From NCBI GenBank assembly GCA_900321335.1, contig ONVR01000159.1:1-16092 (forward strand): 16,092 nt of DNA, given 5' to 3'. Positions 1 through 7,152 of the stretch are shown piece by piece. How positions within the stretch are numbered: the first letter of the stretch is position 1; the number at the start of each line of letters is the position of its first letter. This stretch comes from an uncultured Eubacteriales bacterium (GTDB lineage: Bacteria; Bacillota; Clostridia; Oscillospirales; Oscillospiraceae). The notes under the pieces are model-generated. The model searched no databases. It saw only the letters and a list, made by a program, of their open reading frames with translations, and was not told the origin of the DNA. A program made the translations under genes and the position numbers.

Positions 1-1899
1 ACGTTCAAAAACAGGATCTTCGGATCTCCCATCTCCAGCCGGGACATCGACACCCAGAACATCCCCACCAACGACCTGATCGCCTATTACGAGCGCAAAG
101 CCATGGGCGGCGTGGCCTCCGTCTGTGCCGGTGACTGCGTGGTAGACTCCGTTCACGGCCGGTACGGCCGGGAGCACATCTGTCTGGACGATCCCCGGCT
201 GACCCATCAGCTGACGGTGCTGGCCAACGCCATCTCCCGCCACGGTGCCGTGGCCTCGGTCGAGCTGCAGCACGCGGGTCTCTACGCCCACACCTCCCAC
301 GACTTCGGCCAGGAGATCTACGGTCCCTGTGAGGGCGTCAACGACCGGGGCACCCACTATCTGGCCATGACGGAGGACGTGATCGAATCCGTGATCCGGG
401 CCTATGCCGACGCGGCCGCCTTTGCCAGGCACTGCGGGTTCGGCATGCTCACGATCCACGGGGGGCACGGATGGCTGTTTTCCCAGTTTATGTCCTCGAA
501 AGTCAACCACAGAACGGACAAGTGGGGCGGAAGCCTTGAAAATCGCATGCGTTTCCCCCTTGCAGTGGTGGAAGCGGTCAGAAAGGCCGTCGGCCCTGCC
601 ATCCCCATTGAGATCCGCATCAGCGGCTCGGAATGTACCGAAGAGGGCTACGACCTGGACGAGGGGATCCAGATCGCCAAAATGCTCGACGGCAAGGTGG
701 ATCTGATCCACGTCTCCGCCGGTCACCACAACAAGGACGAGGTATTCTGCATCACCCATCCCAGCCTGTTCTCGGAGGACAGCTGCAACGTCAAATTCGC
801 CGAGGCCATCAAAAAACACGTAAAGACCCCCGTGGCCACCGTGGGCGCCCACTGTGACCCGGAGCTGCTGGAGGAGATCATCGCCTCCGGCAAGGCCGAC
901 GTGGTGGAAATGGCCCGTGCCCTCATGGCGGACCCGGATCTGCCCCGGAAGGCCCGGGCAGGTCATCCGGAGGAGATCCGCCCCTGTCTGCGGTGTCTGG
1001 CCTGCTTCTCCGGGGTCATCACCAACGCCAAATGCTACTGCGCCGTCAATCCCGAGATCGGCCGTGAAGCGGACTGCCGCCACGCGGACGCCCCTGTCCG
1101 GCAGAAAACCGTTCTGGTCGCCGGAGGCGGCATTGCCGGGATGCAGGCCGCTGTGGAGGCCGCCCAGGCAGGCCACAAGGTGATCCTCTGTGAGGCAAGC
1201 GACCGGCTCGGCGGCGCCCTCAAGTGTGAGGAGGAGGTCCCCTTCAAAAAGAAGATCAAGCAGTACATCGCCTACCAGACCAGGCAGATCGAAAAGCTGC
1301 CCGTGCAGGTCCGGCTGAACACGCCCGTGACCCCCGGGCTGGCAGCGGAAATTGCCCCGGATGCCATCATCGCCGCGCTGGGAGCCAGAGCCGTGGTGCC
1401 CACCGTGCTCCAGGGTATGGACCGGGACAACGTTTTCAGCGCCGAGTACGCCTATACCCACACGGAAGCGCTGGGCCAGCGGGTCGTGATCATGGGCGCC
1501 GGACTCGTCGGCGTAGAGCTGGGGATCTATCTTGCCAATCTGGGCAAGGCCGTGACCATCATCGAGAAGATGCCCTTTATCAACAACGGGGGCAACATTC
1601 TCCATCAGCTTGCCCTGAACGTGGAGATCGCAAAATCCGGGCTGGAGATCGTGCTCAACGTGGAGGCCAACACCTTCACCGGCACCGAGGTCCTGGCAAC
1701 GACCCCGGAGGGGGACCGGGCTTTTGCCTGCGACAGCTTTGTCTATGCCATCGGGCAGGCACCCCTGAAGCAGGAGGCGCTGGCGCTGAGCGACTGCGCG
1801 CCGGAGTTTTATCTCGTCGGCGACTGCAGTATTCCCAAAAACATCATGCAGGCAACCTCTATGGCCGACGCTGCCGTAAAGGATCTGGGACGGCTGTAA
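1..1899 (+). CDS. NADH:flavin oxidoreductase / enoate reductase-like (OYE-type, FMN, 4Fe-4S, FAD), 5' end missing
   Basis: The reading frame is open from base 1, so the start codon lies upstream of the window; 632 residues are visible. An N-terminal TIM-barrel of the old yellow enzyme family carries the motif HGGHGW at visible residues 153-158, followed by QF and N-RTD-WGGS-ENR. Four cysteines at 329, 332, 335 and 347 form the expected 4Fe-4S site. A C-terminal pyridine-nucleotide/FAD module has GGGIAG (375-380) and GAGLVG (499-504), and ends in a typical VGDC FAD segment. This is the plan of 2,4-dienoyl-CoA reductase, clostridial enoate reductase and the bile-acid enzymes BaiCD/BaiH, which transfer hydride from NAD(P)H to an activated C=C bond, usually in anaerobes. 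The substrate cannot be told from the sequence. The usual length is about 640-670 residues, so only a short N-terminal piece should be missing. Family assignment is firm; exact function is open. Confidence 0.9.
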   Translation, partial: TFKNRIFGSPISSRDIDTQNIPTNDLIAYYERKAMGGVASVCAGDCVVDSVHGRYGREHICLDDPRLTHQLTVLANAISRHGAVASVELQHAGLYAHTSHDFGQEIYGPCEGVNDRGTHYLAMTEDVIESVIRAYADAAAFARHCGFGMLTIHGGHGWLFSQFMSSKVNHRTDKWGGSLENRMRFPLAVVEAVRKAVGPAIPIEIRISGSECTEEGYDLDEGIQIAKMLDGKVDLIHVSAGHHNKDEVFCITHPSLFSEDSCNVKFAEAIKKHVKTPVATVGAHCDPELLEEIIASGKADVVEMARALMADPDLPRKARAGHPEEIRPCLRCLACFSGVITNAKCYCAVNPEIGREADCRHADAPVRQKTVLVAGGGIAGMQAAVEAAQAGHKVILCEASDRLGGALKCEEEVPFKKKIKQYIAYQTRQIEKLPVQVRLNTPVTPGLAAEIAPDAIIAALGARAVVPTVLQGMDRDNVFSAEYAYTHTEALGQRVVIMGAGLVGVELGIYLANLGKAVTIIEKMPFINNGGNILHQLALNVEIAKSGLEIVLNVEANTFTGTEVLATTPEGDRAFACDSFVYAIGQAPLKQEALALSDCAPEFYLVGDCSIPKNIMQATSMADAAVKDLGRL

Positions 1900-1942
1900 G
1901 CGGCGTGCCCGGATCGGTTTACATAAAATTGTTTTCGCATAC

Positions 1943-1979
1943 ACAAGCGCCCCGGTAAAACCCGGGGCGCTTGTCTTTT
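1943..1979 (+). terminator. Intrinsic terminator of the flavin oxidoreductase gene
   Basis: A perfect 13-bp GC-rich stem (1943-1955 with 1962-1974) closes a 6-base loop and is followed by TCTTTT. It starts 44 bases after the TAA stop and lies between two convergent genes. On the opposite strand there is no clean T-run after the stem, so it mainly serves the + strand. Confidence 0.88.
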
Positions 1980-2066
1980 GCGGTAAATCCATTCCGGCGC
2001 ATCGCCTCCAACGCGGAAGCGGCAAAGGCGATCAAGGGGCAAGGCCCGTGGGCCTTTGCCTGCTGT

Positions 2067-3272
2067 TTACGGGACGATTTTCCGGCACTCCATATAGTAG
2101 CGCTTGTCCGGCCCACGGCCGATAGAAAAGCTCTTTTTGGGAAACAGCCCTCCCCGGATCACGGTTTTGAAAAAATCACCCTTTCCCATAGCGGGGAGCA
2201 GAAGGGCCGCGGCATCCTTTTGCCGCCCCAGGGCCATTGCCGCATCCCGGCCGTGGATATAGTCGATTCGGGCTCCCGGTTCCAGATGCTCTTCCAGAAA
2301 ACGGTCGATCCTTTCGATCAGTTCCCCGATGCCGGAGGCGCCCAGGGCGATCCGGCGCTCCCCGGCTGCCGTGACGCAGGTGACGGCGTAGTCCGATCCC
2401 GGACAGGCGGCAGCGAGCTTTTCGGCGAGACTGCTGTCCCGGGCGCCGAAAACCACCCGGTGGATGGCGTCGAAGGCAATGGCTTCGTCGTAGACGTTGT
2501 TGACCTCCACCAGGGCGTATCGGGCCGGATGTCCCCGCCGCTGTTCCGGCGTCAGGCCGGCCTTGCACCGGTTCCAGAATTCCCTGGCCGCCGCCAGGGA
2601 GTGGTTGCCGTCGCCCACGATGAGCTTGACGGGGCCGGGCTGTCCGCTCACCGTCCGGGCGATCTCCCCGGCGCGCTTTCCCGTCACACGCCACCCGGCC
2701 AGGTGGCCGCCGCCCTCCATAAGGTCAAAGTCGTACAGCTTCTCCAGGCCGGCCGTCTCCGCCGCCAGGGGCTCGATAATCTTCTTTTCCGGATCTTCCA
2801 GCAGCACCATCACGTGGGGCAGTTCCAGGCTGGCCCCCCTGCGCACCTGGATCCGCACGGGCAGGCGGCTGGCCACCGTGTGCTCGCTGGCCCGGACGGG
2901 GGCGTCGGTGCCGGGCTCATAGTCATACGCCTCCAGATCCAGCGCACCCACGAGGCCCTGTCGAATCCTGCCGTCCGACTGGGTGCGCCGGACGTAGACG
3001 AAGGACGCCGGGATCTCCCGGACCACGCCGCCGGTCAGATACCGCTTCATGGCGGCAAATGTCCCCGCGGCCAGGGCCGAGGCGTCTTCCCGACCCAACC
3101 GCGCCTCCGGCACGATCATGCGGAGGGTGGAGGGCGCGTCCCCCACCAGCGTCTCCACCCGGTCCCAGTAATCCTCCTGAGAGGAGAACTGGTCACAGGC
3201 CACCACCGCCCATTTGCGCATATCGCAGGCAGCCGGCAGCAGGATGTCTGCCGGTGCGAAAAATTCATTCAT
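2067..3272 (-). CDS. DUF1015 family protein
   Basis: 401 residues. The N-terminus (FFAPADILLP, then DMRKWAVVACDQ) and the C-terminal KRYYMECR block are hallmarks of DUF1015 (COG4198). Further conserved blocks are RASEHTV (127-133), LELPHVMVL and GDGNHSLAAA (220-229), the last resembling the nucleotide-binding DG-H motif of ParB/Srx-fold proteins. The biochemical function is not known to me with certainty; the ParB-like motif hints at a phosphotransfer or nucleotide-binding role, which is inference. Start choice: an in-frame ATG at 3302 would add 10 residues, but it sits at the predicted transcription start of the promoter at 3311-3339. The ATG at 3272 is preceded by GGAGAAAGG and matches the usual family N-terminus, so I prefer it. 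The gene is monocistronic and convergent with the upstream oxidoreductase. Confidence 0.88.
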   Translation of the reverse strand: MNEFFAPADILLPAACDMRKWAVVACDQFSSQEDYWDRVETLVGDAPSTLRMIVPEARLGREDASALAAGTFAAMKRYLTGGVVREIPASFVYVRRTQSDGRIRQGLVGALDLEAYDYEPGTDAPVRASEHTVASRLPVRIQVRRGASLELPHVMVLLEDPEKKIIEPLAAETAGLEKLYDFDLMEGGGHLAGWRVTGKRAGEIARTVSGQPGPVKLIVGDGNHSLAAAREFWNRCKAGLTPEQRRGHPARYALVEVNNVYDEAIAFDAIHRVVFGARDSSLAEKLAAACPGSDYAVTCVTAAGERRIALGASGIGELIERIDRFLEEHLEPGARIDYIHGRDAAMALGRQKDAAALLLPAMGKGDFFKTVIRGGLFPKKSFSIGRGPDKRYYMECRKIVP

Positions 3273-3310
3273 AGCATTTCGGATCCTTTCTCCGTTTATC
3301 ATAGATTTCC

Positions 3311-3339
3311 ATTGTACGCCGCCCCGGGCTATTTGTAAA
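3311..3339 (-). promoter_or_regulatory. Sigma-A-type promoter for the DUF1015 gene
   Basis: Read on the minus strand, the -35 is TTTACA (3334-3339) and the -10 is TACAAT (3311-3316), separated by 17 bases. Each hexamer matches consensus at five of six positions. The predicted start of transcription is near 3304, about 30 bases upstream of the preferred ATG at 3272. Confidence 0.65.
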
Positions 3340-3415
3340 GTTTTCCTTTGGCGGCCTCAAAAGACAATCGGCAATACCACAAAAATACACTTTGGAATTT
3401 TATCCAAAATGCCGT

Positions 3416-3443
3416 TTGAATTCTTGGCAAAAGATGCTATAAT
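3416..3443 (+). promoter_or_regulatory. Extended -10 promoter for the cytidylate-kinase-like gene
   Basis: The -35 is TTGAAT (3416-3421) and the -10 is a perfect TATAAT (3438-3443), 16 bases apart, with the extended TG at 3435-3436. It implies a leader of about 80 bases before the ATG at 3531. I see no riboswitch fold in that leader. Confidence 0.7.
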
Positions 3444-3530
3444 GAAGGTAAGATACCGGTGTCATGGATGGCCCCGCATCCGCTCCGGCAAGAATCCCAT
3501 ACCAAAGCTTCCCATAAAGGAGGATGTAAA

Positions 3531-4160
3531 ATGAGTAACAATTATGTAATCACCATCAGCCGTAAATTCGGCAGCGGCGGGCGCCTGATCGGGCAGAAGC
3601 TGGCCACGAAGCTTGGTATTCCCTTCTACGATAAGACCATTATCGAGCTTGCCGCCAAAAACACCGGCATCTCCGAGGATTTCATTGAGAAATCCGGCGA
3701 GTCCATCTCCAACAGCTTTCTGTTCAACATGGCCTATGCCGGCAGTACCAACTACCGCTACACCACCCAGGCGGACACCCCCATCAACGACAAGGTGTTC
3801 TATGCCCAGGAGGAAGTGATCAAGCAGATCGCCGCCAAGGGCAGCTGCGTCATCGTGGGCCGCTGCGCGGAGTACATCCTCCGCAACAACCCCAACGTGG
3901 TGCGGATCTTTGTCAACGCCAAAATGGAAGACCGGGTCCAGCGGGCCATCAACGACTACGGCATCGACGCCAACGGCGCGGAAAAAGAGGTCAAGCGGGT
4001 GGACAAGGGCCGTGCCAACTACTACAAATTCTACACCCACGGGGTGTGGGGCGATCTGAAGTATTACGACATGTGCATCAACACCAGCTTCACGGGCATT
4101 GACCCGGCGGTGGAGTGCATCATCGCACTGCTCAAAGCCAAGGAAGGCGTAACAGAATAA
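3531..4160 (+). CDS. Cytidylate kinase-like family protein
   Basis: 209 residues. It opens with ITISRKFGSGGRLIG (residues 7-21), a P-loop variant typical of the cytidylate-kinase-2 family. It also has VGRCAEYIL in the middle and a lid-like KGRANYYKFYTHGVWGD segment, followed by YYDMCINTS. The family belongs to P-loop nucleoside monophosphate kinases, but members of this branch are mostly uncharacterised and differ from the canonical Cmk fused or adjacent to ribosomal protein S1, so dCMP/CMP as substrate is an inference. The start is set by AAAGGAGGA just before the ATG; an upstream in-frame GTG at 3459 has no such site. The gene has its own promoter and ends at a terminator, with a small membrane protein gene directly behind it. 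Confidence 0.85.
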   Translation: MSNNYVITISRKFGSGGRLIGQKLATKLGIPFYDKTIIELAAKNTGISEDFIEKSGESISNSFLFNMAYAGSTNYRYTTQADTPINDKVFYAQEEVIKQIAAKGSCVIVGRCAEYILRNNPNVVRIFVNAKMEDRVQRAINDYGIDANGAEKEVKRVDKGRANYYKFYTHGVWGDLKYYDMCINTSFTGIDPAVECIIALLKAKEGVTE

Positions 4161-4173
4161 AGAAAATCCATTC

Positions 4174-4208
4174 GGGGTGGCTACGTCACAGGCAGCCACC
4201 CCTTTTTT
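4174..4208 (+). terminator. Intrinsic terminator behind the cytidylate-kinase-like gene
   Basis: A perfect 9-bp stem (4174-4182 with 4194-4202) and an 11-base loop are followed directly by six T. The next gene's ribosome binding site begins only a few bases further on, so any transcript for that gene from the upstream promoter must read through this element. Confidence 0.87.
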
Positions 4209-4226
4209 GGAAAGGAGGCAATCGCC

Positions 4227-4778
4227 ATGGGCCGATTGGGCAAGCGCATTCTTCTGTGCTGTGTCCTTTTGATCTGCGCGGCGCTGGCCGTCGGCGTATT
4301 GGTTTACATAAGACCAGTCTCTATGGTACTGGAACCGGACACGGCATATTTTGAGATCACAGAAAACGAGGTGCCGGGCCTGGCAAGCGGGCTCGTGATC
4401 TGCACAGAGGAGACGGGAGACGGCGCCTTCACTTTTCCCGGCACCGAGAAAACCGTGATCGAAGACCCTGCCTTTACGGCGCGGATGTGTGAGATCCTGA
4501 GCGGCTGTACGTTCCGGCGGGATCTGTTCCCTGCGGGAGAGTGGCCGGGGGGCGGTATGCCTGCGGAGGAGATCCTGCGGGTCAGCATCTGGCAGAGGCA
4601 GGAAAACGGCTCTTTCCATCACCTGGGCATTCTCACCCTGATCACCGGACACGACAACATCTCCCGGTTTACCGCGTATTCCCGTTTCGGGAGCTTTGCG
4701 TACACGGGCCGCTACCGGCTCATAGACGAGCCCGGGGTAAAACGTGCGGTGCTGGAGGCCCTTGACAGCCTTTCCTGA
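4227..4778 (+). CDS. Hypothetical membrane-anchored protein
   Basis: 183 residues, not recognised as a known family. A positively charged start (MGRLGKR) leads into one hydrophobic segment at about residues 8-27, then an acidic soluble domain of about 155 residues, so the protein is probably anchored in the membrane with its C-terminal part outside. There is no lipobox in the classical place, although two cysteines lie inside the hydrophobic stretch (residues 11-12). The soluble part has a WQRQENGSFHHLG beta-hairpin-like stretch and aromatic-rich FGSFAYTGRYRL, suggesting a beta-rich fold. The start is supported by AAAGGAGG seven to eight bases before the ATG. It lies between two terminators, with no obvious promoter of its own, so it may be expressed by read-through from the kinase-like gene. 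No function is proposed. Confidence 0.75.
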   Translation: MGRLGKRILLCCVLLICAALAVGVLVYIRPVSMVLEPDTAYFEITENEVPGLASGLVICTEETGDGAFTFPGTEKTVIEDPAFTARMCEILSGCTFRRDLFPAGEWPGGGMPAEEILRVSIWQRQENGSFHHLGILTLITGHDNISRFTAYSRFGSFAYTGRYRLIDEPGVKRAVLEALDSLS

Positions 4779-4787
4779 AGCAGAAAG

Positions 4788-4819
4788 CCGCCTGACCGGA
4801 ATGGTCGGGCGGTCGTTTT
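4788..4819 (+). terminator. Intrinsic terminator behind the hypothetical membrane protein gene
   Basis: A 10-bp stem (4788-4797 with 4803-4812, one G-T pair) and a 5-base loop are followed by TCGTTTT. It begins ten bases after the stop codon. Confidence 0.78.
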
Positions 4820-4829
4820 GTCGACAAAA
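4816..4829. repeat. 14-bp perfect palindrome TTTTGTCGACAAAA
   Basis: A perfect palindrome overlapping the T-run of the preceding terminator and ending 28 bases before the predicted -35 of the PurF-like gene. It could be an operator or just extend the termination region; nothing in the sequence decides this. Confidence 0.45.
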
Positions 4830-4857
4830 AAACATGGCAGTTTTTTCATTTTTTATG

Positions 4858-4887
4858 GTGACAAGGGGCGTACTTTGGTGGTAAAAT
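4858..4887 (+). promoter_or_regulatory. Likely promoter of the PurF-like gene
   Basis: GTGACA (4858-4863) and TAAAAT (4882-4887), 18 bases apart, each match consensus at five of six positions. The predicted leader is about 55 bases. I find no purine riboswitch-like fold in it. Confidence 0.5.
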
Positions 4888-4948
4888 GGGCTAAAGTGTT
4901 TTTGTAACACCCCACAATTTGTATGCGTATGTACACAGGAGGAAGAAT

Positions 4949-6373
4949 ATGGGCGGATTTTTTGGCGTAGCGTCCCGGGAGGACTGTGTTTTTGACCTGT
5001 TCTACGGTACGGACTATCACTCACACCTGGGAACGAGGCGCGCCGGTCTCGTGGTTTACGACCGGGTAAAGGGCTTTGACCGGGCCATCCACAGCATTGA
5101 GAGTTCAAACTTCCGGCCGAAGTTTGACAAGGACATTCTCAACATGAAGGGCAACCTGGGCATTGGCTGCATCTCGGATTTTGAGCCGCAGCCGCTGATC
5201 GTCCGCTCCCATCACGGCACCTATGCCATCACCACCGTAGGCAAGATCAACAACACCCAGGAGATCACGGAACGGCTGTTCAACCAGAATCATTTTCAGT
5301 TTCTGGAGATGAGCGGCGGTGAGATCAACCCCACGGAGCTGGTGGCGGCGGTGATCAACCAGAAGGACACCATTCCCGAGGGGATCCGGTACGTGCAGGA
5401 GCTGATCAAGGGCTCCCTGACGCTGATGCTCCTGACCAGTGAGGGCATATACGCCGCCCGGGACCGTTACGGCCGGACCCCCGTGGAGATCGGGCGAAAG
5501 GACGGCAGCTACTGCGTCTGTTTTGAGAGCTTTTCCTATCTGAATCTGGGATATCAGTTCGCCCGGGAGCTTGGCCCCGGGGAGATCGTTTTCGTCAGCC
5601 CCGAGGGGATCGAGGACGTGGCGCCGGCCTTCCGGGACATGAAGATCTGCACCTTCCTGTGGATTTACTACGGCTATCCCGCCTCCACCTATGAGGGCCA
5701 GAACGTAGAAGACGTCCGGCACCGCTGCGGCGCAAAGCTGGCGGAGCGCGACGCCAAGCGGCCCCACGTGAATCCCGACTGTGTGGCGGGGATCCCGGAC
5801 TCCGGCGTGGCCCACGCCATCGGCTATTCCAACCGCTCCGGCGTGCCTTCCTCCCGGCCCCTTGTCAAGTACACGCCCACCTGGCCCCGCTCCTTTATGC
5901 CCACCATTCAGAGCCGCCGGGATCTCATCGCCAAGATGAAGCTGGTGCCGATCCACGAGCTCATCGCCGGCAGAAAGCTCCTGCTCATCGACGATTCCAT
6001 CGTCCGGGGCACCCAGCTCCGGGAAACGGCGGAGTATCTGTACAAAAGCGGCGCCCAGGAGATCCATATCCGGCCCGCCTGTCCCCCCCTGGTCTTCGGC
6101 TGTAAGTATCTGAACTTCTCCCGTTCCAAGTCGGAGAAGGAGCTCATTACCCACCGGGTGATCGAAAAGCTGGAAAACGTGGTGGACCCCTCCCGGGAGC
6201 TGCTGGATCAGTACACCGATCCTGATTCCAACAAGTACGAGGCGATGCTGGAGGAGATCCGCAAGGAGCTGAATTTCACCTCCCTGCACTATCACCGGCT
6301 GGACGACATGATCGAGGCCATCGGCCTGGAGCCCTGCAAGCTCTGCACCTACTGCTGGAACGGCCGCGAATAA
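4949..6373 (+). CDS. PurF-like amidophosphoribosyltransferase paralogue with degenerate glutaminase domain
   Basis: 474 residues aligning end to end with glutamine PRPP amidotransferase (Ntn-hydrolase glutaminase domain, then phosphoribosyltransferase domain). The PRPP loop LLIDDSIVRGTQ (345-356) is intact. Cysteines 234, 385, 463 and 466 fall where Bacillus-type PurF holds its 4Fe-4S cluster. The glutaminase site, however, is lost: the protein begins MGGFFGV, so the catalytic N-terminal cysteine is replaced by glycine. The GHxRY-T motif reads GIGCISDFEP (71-80), and the HNGN oxyanion motif reads TVGKINN (96-102). The start is fixed by AGGAGGA just upstream of the ATG at 4949; the 10 in-frame residues before it hold no cysteine, so a processed propeptide does not rescue the site. 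It probably uses PRPP but cannot hydrolyse glutamine in the usual way; ammonia use, a partner amidase or a regulatory role are possibilities. Databases often label such proteins simply PurF. Confidence 0.88.
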   Translation: MGGFFGVASREDCVFDLFYGTDYHSHLGTRRAGLVVYDRVKGFDRAIHSIESSNFRPKFDKDILNMKGNLGIGCISDFEPQPLIVRSHHGTYAITTVGKINNTQEITERLFNQNHFQFLEMSGGEINPTELVAAVINQKDTIPEGIRYVQELIKGSLTLMLLTSEGIYAARDRYGRTPVEIGRKDGSYCVCFESFSYLNLGYQFARELGPGEIVFVSPEGIEDVAPAFRDMKICTFLWIYYGYPASTYEGQNVEDVRHRCGAKLAERDAKRPHVNPDCVAGIPDSGVAHAIGYSNRSGVPSSRPLVKYTPTWPRSFMPTIQSRRDLIAKMKLVPIHELIAGRKLLLIDDSIVRGTQLRETAEYLYKSGAQEIHIRPACPPLVFGCKYLNFSRSKSEKELITHRVIEKLENVVDPSRELLDQYTDPDSNKYEAMLEEIRKELNFTSLHYHRLDDMIEAIGLEPCKLCTYCWNGRE

Positions 6374-6375
6374 CC

Positions 6376-6405
6376 ACACAGCTTTTCTTGCAAGAAAAGT
6401 TGTGT
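6376..6405. repeat. 30-bp inverted repeat just after the PurF-like stop codon
   Basis: Two adjoining 15-base arms (6376-6390 and 6391-6405) are complementary apart from one G-T pair, centred on CTTGCAAG. It starts two bases after the TAA stop. No T-run follows, so it is not a classical terminator; it may be an RNA 3'-end stabilising stem, a dispersed repeat or a protein site. Confidence 0.7.
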
Positions 6406-6477
6406 AACGAGACTTGAGATCAGCTGTTATTCTCAGATCACCTCCCGGTGTTCCGCAAAACTCTGACAAACAAACGC

Positions 6478-6524
6478 AAAGGGACCTGCAAAATGATCGT
6501 TTTGCAGGTCCCTTTTTTCTTTTT
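6478..6524. terminator. Strong bidirectional terminator between convergent genes
   Basis: A perfect 16-bp stem (6478-6493 with 6500-6515) and 6-base loop are followed on the + strand by a T-rich run to about 6524. On the minus strand the stem ends in CCCTTT and is followed by GCGTTTGTTT. It separates the PurF-like gene (+) from the DUF3786 gene (-), whose stop codon abuts it. Confidence 0.9.
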
Positions 6525-7132
6525 TATTTCTGCAATTCCCGCTTCAGTCTCTCGATCAGCAGGTCCCCCACCGTCACGGCATCCTCCACCGACAGGTAAT
6601 GATCGGCGCTCTGATCCACGAAGAGCTTGCCGGAGGCGGGAAACTCCTCGTCGGCAAACCAGACCTTCATGGTCACGGGGAATCGGGGAAACAGGGGAAA
6701 CGTCACGCACAGGTCGCACTTCTCCGGCAGTTCTCTGCCGGCAAGGGCACGACAGGCTGCCCGAAGCCGCTCCGGGGTCAGAAGATTGAGGAAGTCGGAG
6801 AGCTGCTTTTCCGAGGCCGCGTCGTATTTTGTGCCCCGGATCAGGCCGTCCCGCATAGCCCCGAAGGTCATCAGCCGTCCTGCAGGCGGCGTGCCGTCGG
6901 CATTGGCCAGATAGTGCAGCAGGATCAGCGTGTGCCACGGCTCCAGCTCTGGCGTTACGTAGTAATCCGGCACCGCAACCGAAACGGCTTGTCCCAGAGT
7001 CTGCACCGTCAGCAGGCCCCTGTCGGGATCCCAGTCGCCGTCGGCCATGGCCGCAAGCTGCGCCGGGTCCCGCTCCTGCAGCGGCGCCTGCGCCGCCATA
7101 CGCATCTGTTCAAAGGCTCTGTTTTCTTCCAT
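6524..7132 (-). CDS. DUF3786 domain protein
   Basis: 202 residues. The layout fits DUF3786: an alpha-helical N-terminus, WHTLILLHYLANADGTP followed by GRLMTFGAMRDG in the middle, and a C-terminal PVTMKVWFADEEFPASGKLF...SADHYLSVEDAV segment. Proteins of this family are common in anaerobes, sometimes near corrinoid or metal enzymes, but their function is unknown and no such neighbour is present here. A start at 7186 would be possible by frame, but it lies inside the terminator hairpin of the preceding gene. The ATG at 7132 has GGGAGG at good distance and is chosen. It follows the zinc-ribbon/Ig-like protein gene on the same strand, separated by that terminator, and I see no promoter of its own. 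Cysteines are few (two, four residues apart around CDLC), so a metal site is not evident. Confidence 0.78.
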   Translation of the reverse strand: MEENRAFEQMRMAAQAPLQERDPAQLAAMADGDWDPDRGLLTVQTLGQAVSVAVPDYYVTPELEPWHTLILLHYLANADGTPPAGRLMTFGAMRDGLIRGTKYDAASEKQLSDFLNLLTPERLRAACRALAGRELPEKCDLCVTFPLFPRFPVTMKVWFADEEFPASGKLFVDQSADHYLSVEDAVTVGDLLIERLKRELQK

Positions 7133-7152
7133 CAGTTCCTCCCGTTCCCAAG

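Noticed and set aside
2031..2062. Hairpin with a GGCC core as terminator for the DUF1015 gene
   Set aside because: The stem has a bulge and no T-run follows on the minus strand; kept only as a weak possibility, not listed as a feature.
3462..5108. Open frame of 548 codons on the minus strand
   Set aside because: It runs antisense to three + strand genes and across their terminators and promoters.
4949..6373. Frameshift or wrong start hiding the catalytic Cys of the PurF-like protein
   Set aside because: The ribosome site places the start at 4949, the 10 in-frame codons upstream encode no Cys, and other glutaminase residues are also replaced, so the loss is genuine rather than an error.
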